DNA of 64,000 bases from Proteus cibi (GCF_003144405.1 NZ_PENW01000016.1:62001-126000); one strand, 5' to 3'; shown: positions 1 to 7,552, numbered from the stretch's first letter. Numbers and translations: made by a program. The notes: generated from the letters alone by a model not told the origin.

Positions 1-1
1 A

Positions 2-124
2 GGTGTGTTTGCTGCAGGTGACTGTACAACCGTGCCTTATAAACAAATCATCATTGCCGCCGGTGAAGGTGCGAAAGCCTCATTAAGCGCCTTTGATTAC
101 TTAATTCGCACGAGTGCAAAATAA
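2..124 (+). CDS. ahpF: AhpF C-terminus (partial, runs off the left edge)
   Basis: The reading frame from base 2 encodes the last 40 residues of the alkyl hydroperoxide reductase flavoprotein subunit, including [15 protein letters not shown], the NADPH/FAD-domain motif found just before the end of AhpF and thioredoxin reductases. AhpF passes electrons from NADH to AhpC for peroxide reduction in the cytoplasm. The final 16 codons overlap a prophage attachment site, and the same 16 residues are encoded again at 6328-6378. The visible gene end is therefore probably the copy supplied by the inserted element. The gene's start is outside the window. Confidence 0.95.
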   Translation, partial: GVFAAGDCTTVPYKQIIIAAGEGAKASLSAFDYLIRTSAK

Positions 125-129
125 GCAAA
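86..129. repeat. attL-like direct repeat in the 3' end of ahpF
   Basis: Bases 86-129 match 6340-6383 over 44 positions with one mismatch (G112 against C6366), giving a perfect 26-bp block followed by a 17-bp block. The repeat spans the last codons and stop of ahpF. It flanks a segment containing an integrase and phage remnants, as expected for the left attachment site of an integrated element. The crossover most likely lies within 86-111. Confidence 0.88.
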
Positions 130-156
130 TCAAAGATAATCAATAAGTTATAGAGA

Positions 157-186
157 AAGGCATCTTTTTTAAGATGCCTTTTTTTT
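157..186 (+). terminator. rho-independent terminator after ahpF (element copy)
   Basis: A 10-bp stem (157-166 with 171-180, loop TTTT) is followed by a run of T. It terminates ahpF and lies just inside the inserted element. A second, different terminator (6421-6446) follows the displaced ahpF end, so the element appears to restore both the gene end and its terminator. Confidence 0.85.
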
Positions 187-235
187 GTACATAAAACCAT
201 CAAAAAGGGCTGAAAAGTGCCCCTAAGTGTTCAAG

Positions 236-254
236 TGTGGACAATATGTGGACA
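236..254. promoter_or_regulatory. left integrase arm-type repeats
   Basis: Two direct copies of TGTGGACA start at 236 and 247, 11 bp apart. A matching pair with the same 11-bp spacing occurs near the other end of the element (6262 and 6273). Paired short direct repeats between an integrase gene and its core site are typical arm-binding sites of P2- and lambda-type integrases. The assignment rests on position and symmetry. Confidence 0.6.
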
Positions 255-256
255 CT

Positions 257-1040
257 CTAAACCAGTAATTCTGTACTACCTTTCAAGGGGTTATATTGAA
301 TGGCATCTTGTAAGAAGTCTGGTGCAAAGTGTGCATAGGTCAACGTTTGTTGCAAATTAGTGTGTCCTAAGATGCGTTGTAACGTAATAATACTTCCGCC
401 GTTCATCATAAAATGGGTGGCGAATGTATGGCGTAATGCGTGGGTTGCCTGACCTAATGCCATACTCGGTTTCACTTTTTTAATTGCTCGACGAAACATG
501 TGATAAGACGTTTCAGTAAAGAGCAATCCTGATTTCTTTGTACAAATCATGTCAGCAACAGCTTGAGAAATTGGCACAATTCTTGGCTTATTGGTTTTGG
601 TGTACGTAAATCTCACCTTATTTTGGATCACATGCTCACGTTTTAGCTTGAGCGCTTCGCCCCAACGGGCACCAGTGCTTAAACAGAGAACGGCAACTTT
701 TAGGTTGTCACCTTCCAATAATGCTAATAATTGCTGAATTTCATTATCTGTTAGATATGACATTTCAGTCGTTTGCTGTTTTAACCGTGATATTCCTTGA
801 ACGGGATGTTTACTTAAAAAGAAATCCGTTTTTTTAAGGGCTGTAAACATACCGCTGAGTGCTGAGATATCCCTATTTATCGTTGAGGCTTTTACGCCAG
901 AAGCGAGTCTAAGCTCACGATAGAGTACCAATTGCTTATCGGTTAATTGGCAAACAGGGGGATTATTCAGTGATTCAGCAATACGTCTCTCACCCTTAGG
1001 TGTGTCATTTTTCCATAAGGTGTTGCGCTGTGCCCGTGAG
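257..1040 (-). pseudogene. P2-type tyrosine integrase, N-terminally truncated
   Basis: The 224-residue open frame at 257-931 (TTG first codon) encodes a complete catalytic domain: Arg89 in TGARWGEAL, H164-A-L-R167, His190 in LGHTN and Tyr199 in TLTYAHF. The same frame continues upstream without a good start to about 1040, encoding KGERRIAE and the core-binding helices of P2-like integrases, and meets a stop near 1078. Full-length relatives have roughly 330 residues, so about 60-100 N-terminal residues (arm-site recognition) are missing. It lies next to attL, as expected for the element's own integrase. The catalytic part may still be made, but autonomous integration or excision is doubtful. 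Confidence 0.8.
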
Positions 1041-1340
1041 AATAAATGTGGTGCTGAATTGATCGTAAAAGAAATTTATCCCGATATATTTGACGATTGG
1101 TCAACTCATTACCCAAAGGACACAACAAGCACCCAATGCGGCAGAAGATGCCTATTTACAGCACGCTAGAGGGTAGAATATTGAGTCATTAAAGGGGCTT
1201 TATTCAGAGTCTAGTTATCATGCTAATGGTTTAGGTACAATTCACGTTACCAGAGGGCGCATATTGGGAACGTATTATTGATAGACCATCAAAATTTGAT
1301 CGTAAAGCTAACTTTTTTGGTTCTTATAAAGGCCATGAGG
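1041..1340. other. decayed prophage sequence, no intact gene
   Basis: Short open stretches in several frames are broken by stops. One plus-frame stretch near 1258-1350 reads FDRKANFFGSYKGHEEV and looks protein-like, but I cannot assign it. The segment abruptly replaces the missing 5' part of the integrase, which points to a deletion or rearrangement. Confidence 0.5.
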
Positions 1341-1572
1341 AAGTTTGTTGCGCGTAGTCATGAGGATGGTTGGAAAGCCACTGCCGCCAGACCAGCAGAA
1401 GTTGATAATAGGAACGATTGGAATGACTTGCACATGAAAGGCAAGTTAACTAAACGAGATATGGCTCGTTATCGTTATGCTGTTAGCTTCCACGGCGTTT
1501 GAAAAAGCACGTTTAATGTTTAATTGGACGGAGCGTTCAGAGTTTGATTTTCAACATGATAACTGTTTGTAA
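1340..1572 (+). pseudogene. toprim primase/helicase remnant (frameshifted)
   Basis: One frame encodes ARSHEDGWKATAARP followed by NDWNDLHMKGKLTKRDM. This resembles the end of the toprim domain (DWNDLH) in phage and island primase-helicases. A second frame, after a shift near 1480-1500, continues with AFEKARLMFNWTERSEF, the segment that follows in those proteins. The open frame at 1278-1502 is therefore a fragment, not a gene. Only about 75 residues' worth of a protein that is usually several hundred residues or more remains. Confidence 0.6.
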
Positions 1573-1695
1573 CCCGTTTTAACCCGTAAAAAGTTACAGC
1601 GAAATTGTTTTTAATCCGTGGGGTAGGGGAGGTTTTGGTAGGGGTAACCAATGTAACCGGTTTCCGAGAGGGGATACAAAACTGAATTTTATATC
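1573..1695. other. non-coding phage remnant with repeated AACCCG/GTAACC words
   Basis: The segment contains tandem-like words (TAACCCGTTTTAACCCGT, then GGTAACCAATGTAACCGG). No open frame is supported. It resembles replication-associated intergenic sequence but nothing specific can be assigned. Confidence 0.3.
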
Positions 1696-1827
1696 ATGGT
1701 AAACGTATTACAAAGTTACCTTGATACTTATGAAATATCCGTTTCTAACGCTCAAGCATACAAGCAATTTGGTAATAGTGTTATTGAAGCTATAGCAAAA
1801 GAAATGCGAAAAGCGATGAAGTTATAA
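1696..1827 (+). pseudogene. C-terminal fragment of a C5-cytosine DNA methyltransferase
   Basis: The frame from 1696 to the stop at 1825-1827 encodes 43 residues including SNAQAYKQFGNSVIEAIAKEM. This matches the conserved motif X (QAYKQFGNSV) at the extreme C-terminus of Dcm-type methyltransferases. The catalytic PCQ and ENV motifs are absent, so it is a remnant. Confidence 0.75.
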
Positions 1828-1832
1828 ATAGT

Positions 1833-1862
1833 AAATGATAGCCGTAACTACGGCTATCATTT
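1833..1862. terminator. strong hairpin between methyltransferase tail and NTPase gene
   Basis: A perfect 13-bp inverted repeat (1833-1845 with 1850-1862, loop AACT) lies between two convergent 3' ends. It has no long T-run but is placed as a bidirectional terminator. Confidence 0.55.
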
Positions 1863-1873
1863 GAAACGAACAA

Positions 1874-3748
1874 TTAGGCAATATGAATTTTTATACGACT
1901 TTCTAATGTAGGATCCTCGGAAAAAATCTGTTTAAACTTATCCTTTATAATATCAACAGTTTGTTTAATATCACTTTCAAATTTTTTTAGGCATTCGTTA
2001 TACCTTAAACTTTCATTCTTTTTTTCTTCTTCTGAAAACTGTGTAAGTTCAATAATATCATTAATGTTGAATTCTTTCGTATATATAAATTTATAAAATG
2101 ATTTAATTAAATCAGAGTTAATATTTTCTTCAAATATAAATTTGACAATATCGCTAATATTTATTTCTTCTATTAATTCATTAATTTTTTCAAAATAGTT
2201 TGAATCAAGTATTCCATTTTCAGAGAGTCTTAAATTGAAAGGACCTTTATTGGGAAAAAAATAAAACTTAGATGACACATAAGGAGATATTATATAAGTT
2301 ATTGTTTTTTTTAACTTAAATACATTGTCTTTTATCTCATTAGGATTTTGAATTGTATCTTGGGTTTTTAGTTCCAAGTCATTTAAATCATTATAAAGAT
2401 GCTTTAATAAATTGTAGTTACTTACACTTTCTTTTAAGAATTTGATATGAGTCTGCATGTTTTTTATTCTGTTATTTTCATCAAAGGTGGATTCCAAACA
2501 CATTTTATATTCTTTATTAATATTAGAAATGATACCTTTTATAGTGCGATTGAAAAAATCAATAAATTTTTCATCCTTACCATAAATAGTAATTAAGTTT
2601 AATAAAGTATATATATCAACATTGTAATTTTCTATTTTAATGAGAGAGTTTATTTCTTCCTCAGTTATTTCTTGAAAAGTATTAACTATTTTACCAATTA
2701 TTTCATCAGCATGAGCATGTTCATTTAGAGTATCGTTTTCTTGAAATAATTTGTATAGTCTTTCTTTTAAAGGGTGCAGTTTAATATCATTTTTTTTTAA
2801 TATTTCATTCAGTAATTCCAAACAAATAGTTTTTGTTTTTAATGATTTAAGATTTATTCTTGATTGTTTGAATTTACTGATTAATCTATTATCAATAGAG
2901 TCTGAGGTTAAACTATTTTCTATTTTAGCTTCGTTTTCAGTTAATGTATATAATGATGTATTTATAACTCCTATACTTTTTAAATATGATAAGAAAACAA
3001 AAAAATCATCAAAATAATTAAAATTTTTGTTTGGTTTTAATTCAAAATAATAATAGTAAAAAATGAACATCTTATATAATACTCTAATGTTTTTGATTTT
3101 ACAGTCTTTAATTATCCCTTTAAATTCATCAAATGCTATTTTAAAATTTTGTTGATTGCAATTTTTATTGTTATTGATGAATAATTCACTGACAGCCATG
3201 AGAATTTCATTATTATCAGGATTGAATCTAATAACATCGGAAAATATTTTATCAAATGTAATAAATTCGCTACTGATTTCAGTACTTATTTTATCAATAT
3301 TTGAAATAATTATAAACTTACAGCTTGAATTTTGAGTTATCCTATGTGCTAAAGCTATTAAATCTATTATTTCTAGATTTTTACCTTTTCGTTCTAAATC
3401 ATCCAGAATAATAATGGTTTTATTTAATCGATTCGGTACGAAATTTGTTATATCTATTGATGCATTTTTGAACTTTAGCTTTTTATCAATTTTTAAGGTG
3501 TCTTTTATTAAGTTAGCTATTCCATCTTTATTGAAGTACCTTATATTATCGTGAATATTTTTTTCAACGTCTTCTATCTTATTCATTCCCAAAAGAGATA
3601 CATAAGATTGGGATTCGAAGCGATGGTTATGGTTGATAGTCTTTAAAAGATTAAGAGTGTAGAAAGTTTTACCTATTCCCCAATCACCAACTATCATTAA
3701 TCCAGAATTATATTCTTCTGATAAAAATGATTCTATCTTGTTTCTCAT
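1874..3748 (-). CDS. P-loop NTPase (KAP-like), prophage cargo
   Basis: This is a 624-residue protein with Walker A GDWGIGKT at residues 21-28, Walker B plus arginine LDDLER at 115-120, and a sensor-like strand KFIIISNIDKIS near 144-155. This arrangement (GxWGxGK and DDLxR) resembles the KAP group of STAND-like NTPases. The remaining 450 residues are charged and helix-rich, with no recognised catalytic domain. The start is supported by AAGGA about 7 bases upstream. The gene is much more AT-rich than the chromosomal genes around it, has its own transcription direction, and sits among phage remnants yet is intact, so it looks selected. KAP-like NTPases are frequent in anti-phage loci. A defence role here is inference, and no other function is recognised. 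Confidence 0.7.
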   Translation of the reverse strand: MRNKIESFLSEEYNSGLMIVGDWGIGKTFYTLNLLKTINHNHRFESQSYVSLLGMNKIEDVEKNIHDNIRYFNKDGIANLIKDTLKIDKKLKFKNASIDITNFVPNRLNKTIIILDDLERKGKNLEIIDLIALAHRITQNSSCKFIIISNIDKISTEISSEFITFDKIFSDVIRFNPDNNEILMAVSELFINNNKNCNQQNFKIAFDEFKGIIKDCKIKNIRVLYKMFIFYYYYFELKPNKNFNYFDDFFVFLSYLKSIGVINTSLYTLTENEAKIENSLTSDSIDNRLISKFKQSRINLKSLKTKTICLELLNEILKKNDIKLHPLKERLYKLFQENDTLNEHAHADEIIGKIVNTFQEITEEEINSLIKIENYNVDIYTLLNLITIYGKDEKFIDFFNRTIKGIISNINKEYKMCLESTFDENNRIKNMQTHIKFLKESVSNYNLLKHLYNDLNDLELKTQDTIQNPNEIKDNVFKLKKTITYIISPYVSSKFYFFPNKGPFNLRLSENGILDSNYFEKINELIEEINISDIVKFIFEENINSDLIKSFYKFIYTKEFNINDIIELTQFSEEEKKNESLRYNECLKKFESDIKQTVDIIKDKFKQIFSEDPTLESRIKIHIA

Positions 3749-4217
3749 ATCACATCCTTCAGTTTGAGATTATTAATTTTGTATTTAATTAAATTTCTAA
3801 AAATTGCATTATAATGAACAAATAAAAATTTGTCCTATTTCCCATTTAACCCCATACCCAGCTTAACTTCTAACCCTCCGCATACCTGCATAAAAACCGA
3901 TGCATTTAGTGCGCGGGCATGGCGGGAGTACGATTTTGTTTTGATGGGATTGAAAACATATTGCTCGCAAATTTCCAGCGCGTAGAGCGATTAAAGCAAG
4001 AAAAAAACATCTAAATATCAAATAAATTACGTGCGCTTAAAATGGATTATAGGCGCATTTAATACGGATTTGAAAGGGTGAAAATTAGGTGGATTCGCCT
4101 TATCAGGGTGTAAAGGTATAATAGAATTGGGTCACCATTATTAGTCAGACCGATGCTTATACCTTACAGGTAAAAAATACCGCCAGTGTCGGTGGTATTG
4201 TTCTTTGTTCGGTGAGG
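3749..4217. other. intergenic phage remnant
   Basis: The first 80 bases are the AT-rich promoter side of the NTPase gene. The block 3850-4020 is richer in G+C and contains short open stretches in different frames (for example ending FQRVERLKQEKNI), none with a convincing start. I see no intact gene, RNA or repeat. Confidence 0.4.
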
Positions 4218-4415
4218 TTACTCATCATCTAATGTATACTTATCAAATTTAATCGCTTTTTCAACATCATCAAAGCCTCCAGTATTTTGTGGAATGATCC
4301 CATGATTTGAGGTGGTACGCGGTGCGCCGCTAACATATCGTCAGGGCTAACATTCTTGACATTGAGAAATTGGACGTTGGTTATGGTGAGCCATTCACTG
4401 AACAATAGCGGATTT
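4218..4415 (-). pseudogene. P2 portal protein (gpQ-like) C-terminal remnant
   Basis: One minus-strand frame encodes FLNVKNVSPDDMLAAHRVPPQIMG, the AHRVP motif region of P2-family portal proteins. After a frameshift it continues as IIPQNTGGFDDVEKA and then directly IKFDKYTLDDE and stop. The last block resembles the very end of portal proteins, so there is also an internal deletion after DVEKA. The 92-residue open frame spanning 4229-4507 is a by-product of this broken gene. Confidence 0.75.
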
Positions 4416-4524
4416 ACCACCTCGTTAGAATTAGAAGTTAAAAGCAGTGAGATAGATATGGATAAGGAATAGTGCCTGTGTATAATTACAGGTAATTTCC
4501 ACATCATAAAGAGGTAACCCGTTT

Positions 4525-4743
4525 ATGATGATTTGTCCTGTTTGTGGTCATGCCGCGCATACTCGTAGTAGTCAGCAAATATCTTCCGATACCAAAGAAC
4601 GTTATAACCAGTGCCAGAATATCAATTGTGGCGCGACGTTCGTCAGCCATGAAACCGTAACGCGGTTTATCTCAAAGCCTCAATTGATTGAACGGGTAGA
4701 GCCACATCTTGATAAGTATTGCCAACAGGCATTAGCGATTTGA
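4525..4743 (+). CDS. ogr: Ogr/Delta-family zinc-finger late-gene activator
   Basis: This 72-residue protein has Cys4, Cys7, Cys30 and Cys35 in a C-x2-C-x22-C-x4-C pattern, the zinc-binding signature of P2 Ogr, P4 Delta and phage 186 B proteins. These proteins activate sigma70 RNA polymerase at P2 late promoters. The start is preceded by AAAGAGG. It is intact and lies back-to-back with the broken portal gene, as in several P2-like prophages. With the structural genes gone, it could only act on a co-resident P2-like phage. A rho-independent terminator follows. Confidence 0.88.
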   Translation: MMICPVCGHAAHTRSSQQISSDTKERYNQCQNINCGATFVSHETVTRFISKPQLIERVEPHLDKYCQQALAI

Positions 4744-4749
4744 TGAAAA

Positions 4750-4775
4750 TGCCCGGGGTGTTCCGGGCTTTTTTT
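4750..4775 (+). terminator. terminator after ogr
   Basis: The stem GCCCGG/CCGGGC (4751-4756 with 4763-4768) is followed by at least seven T, six bases after the ogr stop. Confidence 0.88.
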
Positions 4776-4829
4776 CACTATCTTCTTAGCTTTAATATTT
4801 TATTTTTTAAATTATTAATTAACAACTTA

Positions 4830-6044
4830 TTATAAGGGTTGATTAGAAGGACAGGAATTTATTTTAGTAATATCTTTATTCTGAGCGTAAATACAATAAA
4901 GATTCGTTTTTTTATCTTTATTATTAATTTCCAACTCAATTATTTGTGTTTTGTCTTCCATTTCGCACAGTACAACACTATTATTCCCTCTATATGCTAT
5001 ATAAAACTCCCCATGTATTTTTTTGTTTTGAAAAATCAATGGTTCTTCTGGTTTTTTCCATTTATTTATAGAGAAGCACTGTGTATTTGAATTTGATACG
5101 CCAATGAAAACAAAAGCTCTATATGTAATAAGGTTAGCTATATTGGTTGAAGTAAGTAATAGTAAGGCGTAAGCTGTGATAAAAATAAGCTTATTGTTTT
5201 TTCTTGAAAATAAAATTATACTATTTGGAATAACATATAATAGTATTAAAAAAATTATTAGTTTTAAATTTGATGCTAGTGAGTTGTCAGTAATATTTGT
5301 TAGTTCTATTGTTATTAGCAAGAAACTTAATGATATTTGCAATATAAATAATGATATCAAAAAAAGAGATATTTTATTTGATATCATTGTAATATTGGGT
5401 CTATCAAATCTATCTGGAAAAAGATAAGTTACAATAATTAATAATGTAATAATCAGTATTATAGATTGGGTTTGTAACTTGTTGTTTATAAATGTATAAT
5501 TATAAGAGGTGGCAAGGATTGATGCGATTATAATAAAACAGACTTTCCATTTTGAAAATGTGTGTTTTTTATTTTCATAATTAAGAATTAAAAATGCCAC
5601 TAAAACAGAAGAAAGTATTAATCCGATCGTTAATGATAATCCATTGAACTCTGATAGAATAACTTGGAATGTAATTAAAGGAATTGCAAATACACATAAA
5701 ATAAAATTAAATTTATTTATTTCAAAATCTTTTTTCTTGTCGCTTTTTTTTAAAACTCTTATTATTTTTTGTTTTTTTTCAAAATCATAATTACTAGTAG
5801 ATTTAGTTATGAACCATAAGAAAGAAGGGAGTATATATATAAATAAAAGAGATAAGGCTATTATTATCGATGCAACCCCTAATATTGTAAATATATATGA
5901 GTCATTTATTAGGTCTATAAAAAAAGCATGTGAGTTAATGTTTTTTAAATAAAATAAAAGTAAAAAAGGGGATAAAAGAATTATAATTGGAAATACAAAT
6001 TTGCATATTTTTATGATATTTTTAAATTCATTTTTATAATTCAC
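4830..6044 (-). CDS. polytopic membrane protein of unknown function, prophage cargo
   Basis: This 404-residue protein has about nine to eleven predicted hydrophobic segments, for example around residues 13-30, 48-77, 109-135, 140-155, 167-182, 190-207, 222-245, 262-280 and 285-305. A soluble C-terminal domain of about 85 residues contains three Cys (in NTQCFS, NLYCIY and NSCPSN). The sequence is very AT-rich and Lys/Asn/Ile-rich, like the NTPase gene and unlike the chromosome. It occupies the spot between ogr and attR, where P2-like phages often carry extra genes. I recognise no family. Superinfection exclusion or another phage-related role is possible but unproven. Confidence 0.65.
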   Translation of the reverse strand: MNYKNEFKNIIKICKFVFPIIILLSPFLLLFYLKNINSHAFFIDLINDSYIFTILGVASIIIALSLLFIYILPSFLWFITKSTSNYDFEKKQKIIRVLKKSDKKKDFEINKFNFILCVFAIPLITFQVILSEFNGLSLTIGLILSSVLVAFLILNYENKKHTFSKWKVCFIIIASILATSYNYTFINNKLQTQSIILIITLLIIVTYLFPDRFDRPNITMISNKISLFLISLFILQISLSFLLITIELTNITDNSLASNLKLIIFLILLYVIPNSIILFSRKNNKLIFITAYALLLLTSTNIANLITYRAFVFIGVSNSNTQCFSINKWKKPEEPLIFQNKKIHGEFYIAYRGNNSVVLCEMEDKTQIIELEINNKDKKTNLYCIYAQNKDITKINSCPSNQPL

Positions 6045-6225
6045 TATATGACCTCGATAAGTTATGATGATGAAATATTAACGCATACTTATTTATATGG
6101 CAAAAAAATAAGGATAGATATATCAATATGTTAAATATTTTTTTAAATAAAAACAATTTCCATTGTTAATAACATAAGATATTAAGTATAGCATTGTAAT
6201 TAATTTTTCATCCCATTTTACATGA

Positions 6226-6255
6226 GACAAAAAAGCCTCTCTTTCAAGAGGCTTT
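6226..6255 (-). terminator. minus-strand terminator near attR
   Basis: The stem AAAGCCTCT/AGAGGCTTT (6232-6240 with 6247-6255), read on the minus strand, is followed by a T-run. No minus-strand gene lies just upstream in the integrated state. If the element circularised, leftward integrase transcription crossing the joined att site would reach this hairpin. Confidence 0.55.
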
Positions 6256-6261
6256 CCGAAA

Positions 6262-6280
6262 TGTGGTCGATATGTGGACA
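6262..6280. promoter_or_regulatory. right integrase arm-type repeats
   Basis: TGTGGTCG at 6262 and TGTGGACA at 6273 are direct repeats 11 bp apart. They match the spacing, sequence and orientation of the pair at 236 and 247 on the other side of the element. Confidence 0.58.
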
Positions 6281-6327
6281 TTGACACAGATTAAATCCTT
6301 TTATATCAATATATTAACTCAGTATAA

Positions 6328-6378
6328 AAAGCCTCACTTAGCGCCTTTGATTACTTAATTCGCACCAGTGCAAAATAA
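6328..6378 (+). pseudogene. displaced 3' end of ahpF
   Basis: Sixteen codons plus stop encode [16 protein letters not shown], exactly the same residues as the end of ahpF at 74-124. Leu is CTT instead of TTA and Thr is ACC instead of ACG. This is the original chromosomal gene end left at the right boundary after the element supplied a synonymous replacement. Confidence 0.85.
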
Positions 6379-6383
6379 GCAAA
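6340..6383. repeat. attR-like direct repeat
   Basis: This is the right-hand partner of 86-129: 43 of 44 bases are identical, including a perfect 26-bp block at 6340-6365. It marks the right boundary of the inserted element, about 6.25 kb from the left copy. Confidence 0.88.
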
Positions 6384-6420
6384 CTATCATCAAAGAAATT
6401 AATTAATCTTGTACTAATTA

Positions 6421-6446
6421 AAGCATCTCAATTGAGATGCTTTTTT
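6421..6446 (+). terminator. original ahpF terminator, displaced
   Basis: The stem AAGCATCTCAATTGAGATGCTT is followed by a T-run 43 bases after the displaced ahpF stop. It is similar in placement to 157-186 but different in sequence. Confidence 0.8.
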
Positions 6447-6546
6447 CTGCATTCATTCCTGCTTGCCTTAAAAACCTTATTCATAAAATCCAAACAACCT
6501 ATGCTATTATCCTCCACTAAAATAATCTATAGGGAAGTCGATTGAG

Positions 6547-7539
6547 ATGAATATAAATAAAATATGTTTTAAACAAGTTGTTCCGGCATTACTTTTTTCT
6601 CTGTTATGTACGAGCTCTTTCTCTGTTAATGCGAATATTGAAATTCGTGATGAAACTTTATATGAAGCACATCAGCGTTTTAAAACCGAAATTATAAACG
6701 ACAGTTTTGATAATATTGACCCGCCATGGGAAGCGCCAGCAGAAATATTCAATGTGATTAAATATCCAGCAAAGCCAGGGGATATGTACGCTTATTTAAC
6801 ACCACCTCCTGTAAATAAAAAAACGAAATTACCAGCAGTGATCTGGCTAAATGGAGGTTACGGCGGAATTGGTGGGGACGACTATTTTTGGCAACCTAAA
6901 CCCGTTGATAATGACCAAACGGGTGCTACTTTTCGTGATCCTAATATGGTATTGATGATACCTTCTTTTCGTGGTGAAAATACTAACCCGGGTCGCTATG
7001 AAATGTTTTATGGCGAATTAGAAGATTTAGAATCAGCGAGAGAATATTTAGCCTCATTACCTTATATTGACGCCAAACGTATCTATGTCGTTGGACATAG
7101 TACAGGGGGAACGAGAGCATTATTAGCGAGTGAATATAGTGATAAATTTAGGGCTGTTTTCTCTTTGGGAGGAATACCCGATCTTAAATTACGAGCAGAA
7201 GGAAATATGATAGTTGAATTACCTTTTGATAGAAATAAAGAAGAAGAATTTAATGTTCGCTCTGTATACCGTTATATTAAATCGATAAAAACACCAACTT
7301 TCTATTTTGAAGGTCGTGATTATTTTTGGAGTGAATTTAATGAATTACGTGGTGTTGCAACGATATATGATATTCCATTAAAAATATACAGCATTAAAAA
7401 TGGTGATCATTTTAATATTATCGTGCCTGTCAGTAAATTAATTAAAGATAAAATTTTGTTAGATACTGATACCACGAGAGAAAGTAATATTCGATTTACT
7501 AATGAAGAAATTAAATGGATCAATAAACAGGTAAGATAA
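6547..7539 (+). CDS. secreted alpha/beta hydrolase (prolyl oligopeptidase/dienelactone hydrolase type)
   Basis: This 330-residue protein has a signal peptide (residues 1 to about 29, ending VNA). The mature part has an oxyanion segment WLNGGYGG at 100-107, nucleophile elbow G183-H-S185-T-G-G, a candidate acid Asp258 (EGRD) and His288 (NGDHFN), a complete Ser-Asp-His triad. It likely acts in the periplasm as an esterase or peptidase, but the substrate is unknown. The gene stands alone, starting just right of the prophage boundary, and a strong terminator follows. Confidence 0.75.
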   Translation: MNINKICFKQVVPALLFSLLCTSSFSVNANIEIRDETLYEAHQRFKTEIINDSFDNIDPPWEAPAEIFNVIKYPAKPGDMYAYLTPPPVNKKTKLPAVIWLNGGYGGIGGDDYFWQPKPVDNDQTGATFRDPNMVLMIPSFRGENTNPGRYEMFYGELEDLESAREYLASLPYIDAKRIYVVGHSTGGTRALLASEYSDKFRAVFSLGGIPDLKLRAEGNMIVELPFDRNKEEEFNVRSVYRYIKSIKTPTFYFEGRDYFWSEFNELRGVATIYDIPLKIYSIKNGDHFNIIVPVSKLIKDKILLDTDTTRESNIRFTNEEIKWINKQVR

Positions 7540-7552
7540 GTTTAAAAATAAT

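Larger units (their letters stand above)
6045..6327. other. AT-rich end segment of the element
   Basis: No gene is supported. It contains a hairpin (6232-6255) and the right arm-type repeats (6262-6280), listed separately, and ends at the duplicated ahpF tail. Confidence 0.5.

Noticed and set aside
1278-1502. 74-residue open frame taken as a gene
   Set aside because: Only its second half is protein-like (toprim primase fragment), and the related sequence continues in another frame. It is part of a pseudogene.
3850-4020. Small phage regulator gene
   Set aside because: Open stretches switch frames and lack a start and ribosome-binding site. It looks like phage intergenic or decayed sequence.
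4229-4507. 92-residue minus-strand frame taken as a gene
   Set aside because: It contains the portal AHRVP motif but then leaves the coding frame. The real portal end lies in a shifted frame, so the long ORF is accidental.
1874-6044. NTPase and membrane protein as a single operon
   Set aside because: They are separated by about 1.1 kb holding a broken portal gene and ogr on the opposite strand, so co-transcription is unlikely. A functional link remains possible but is not shown.
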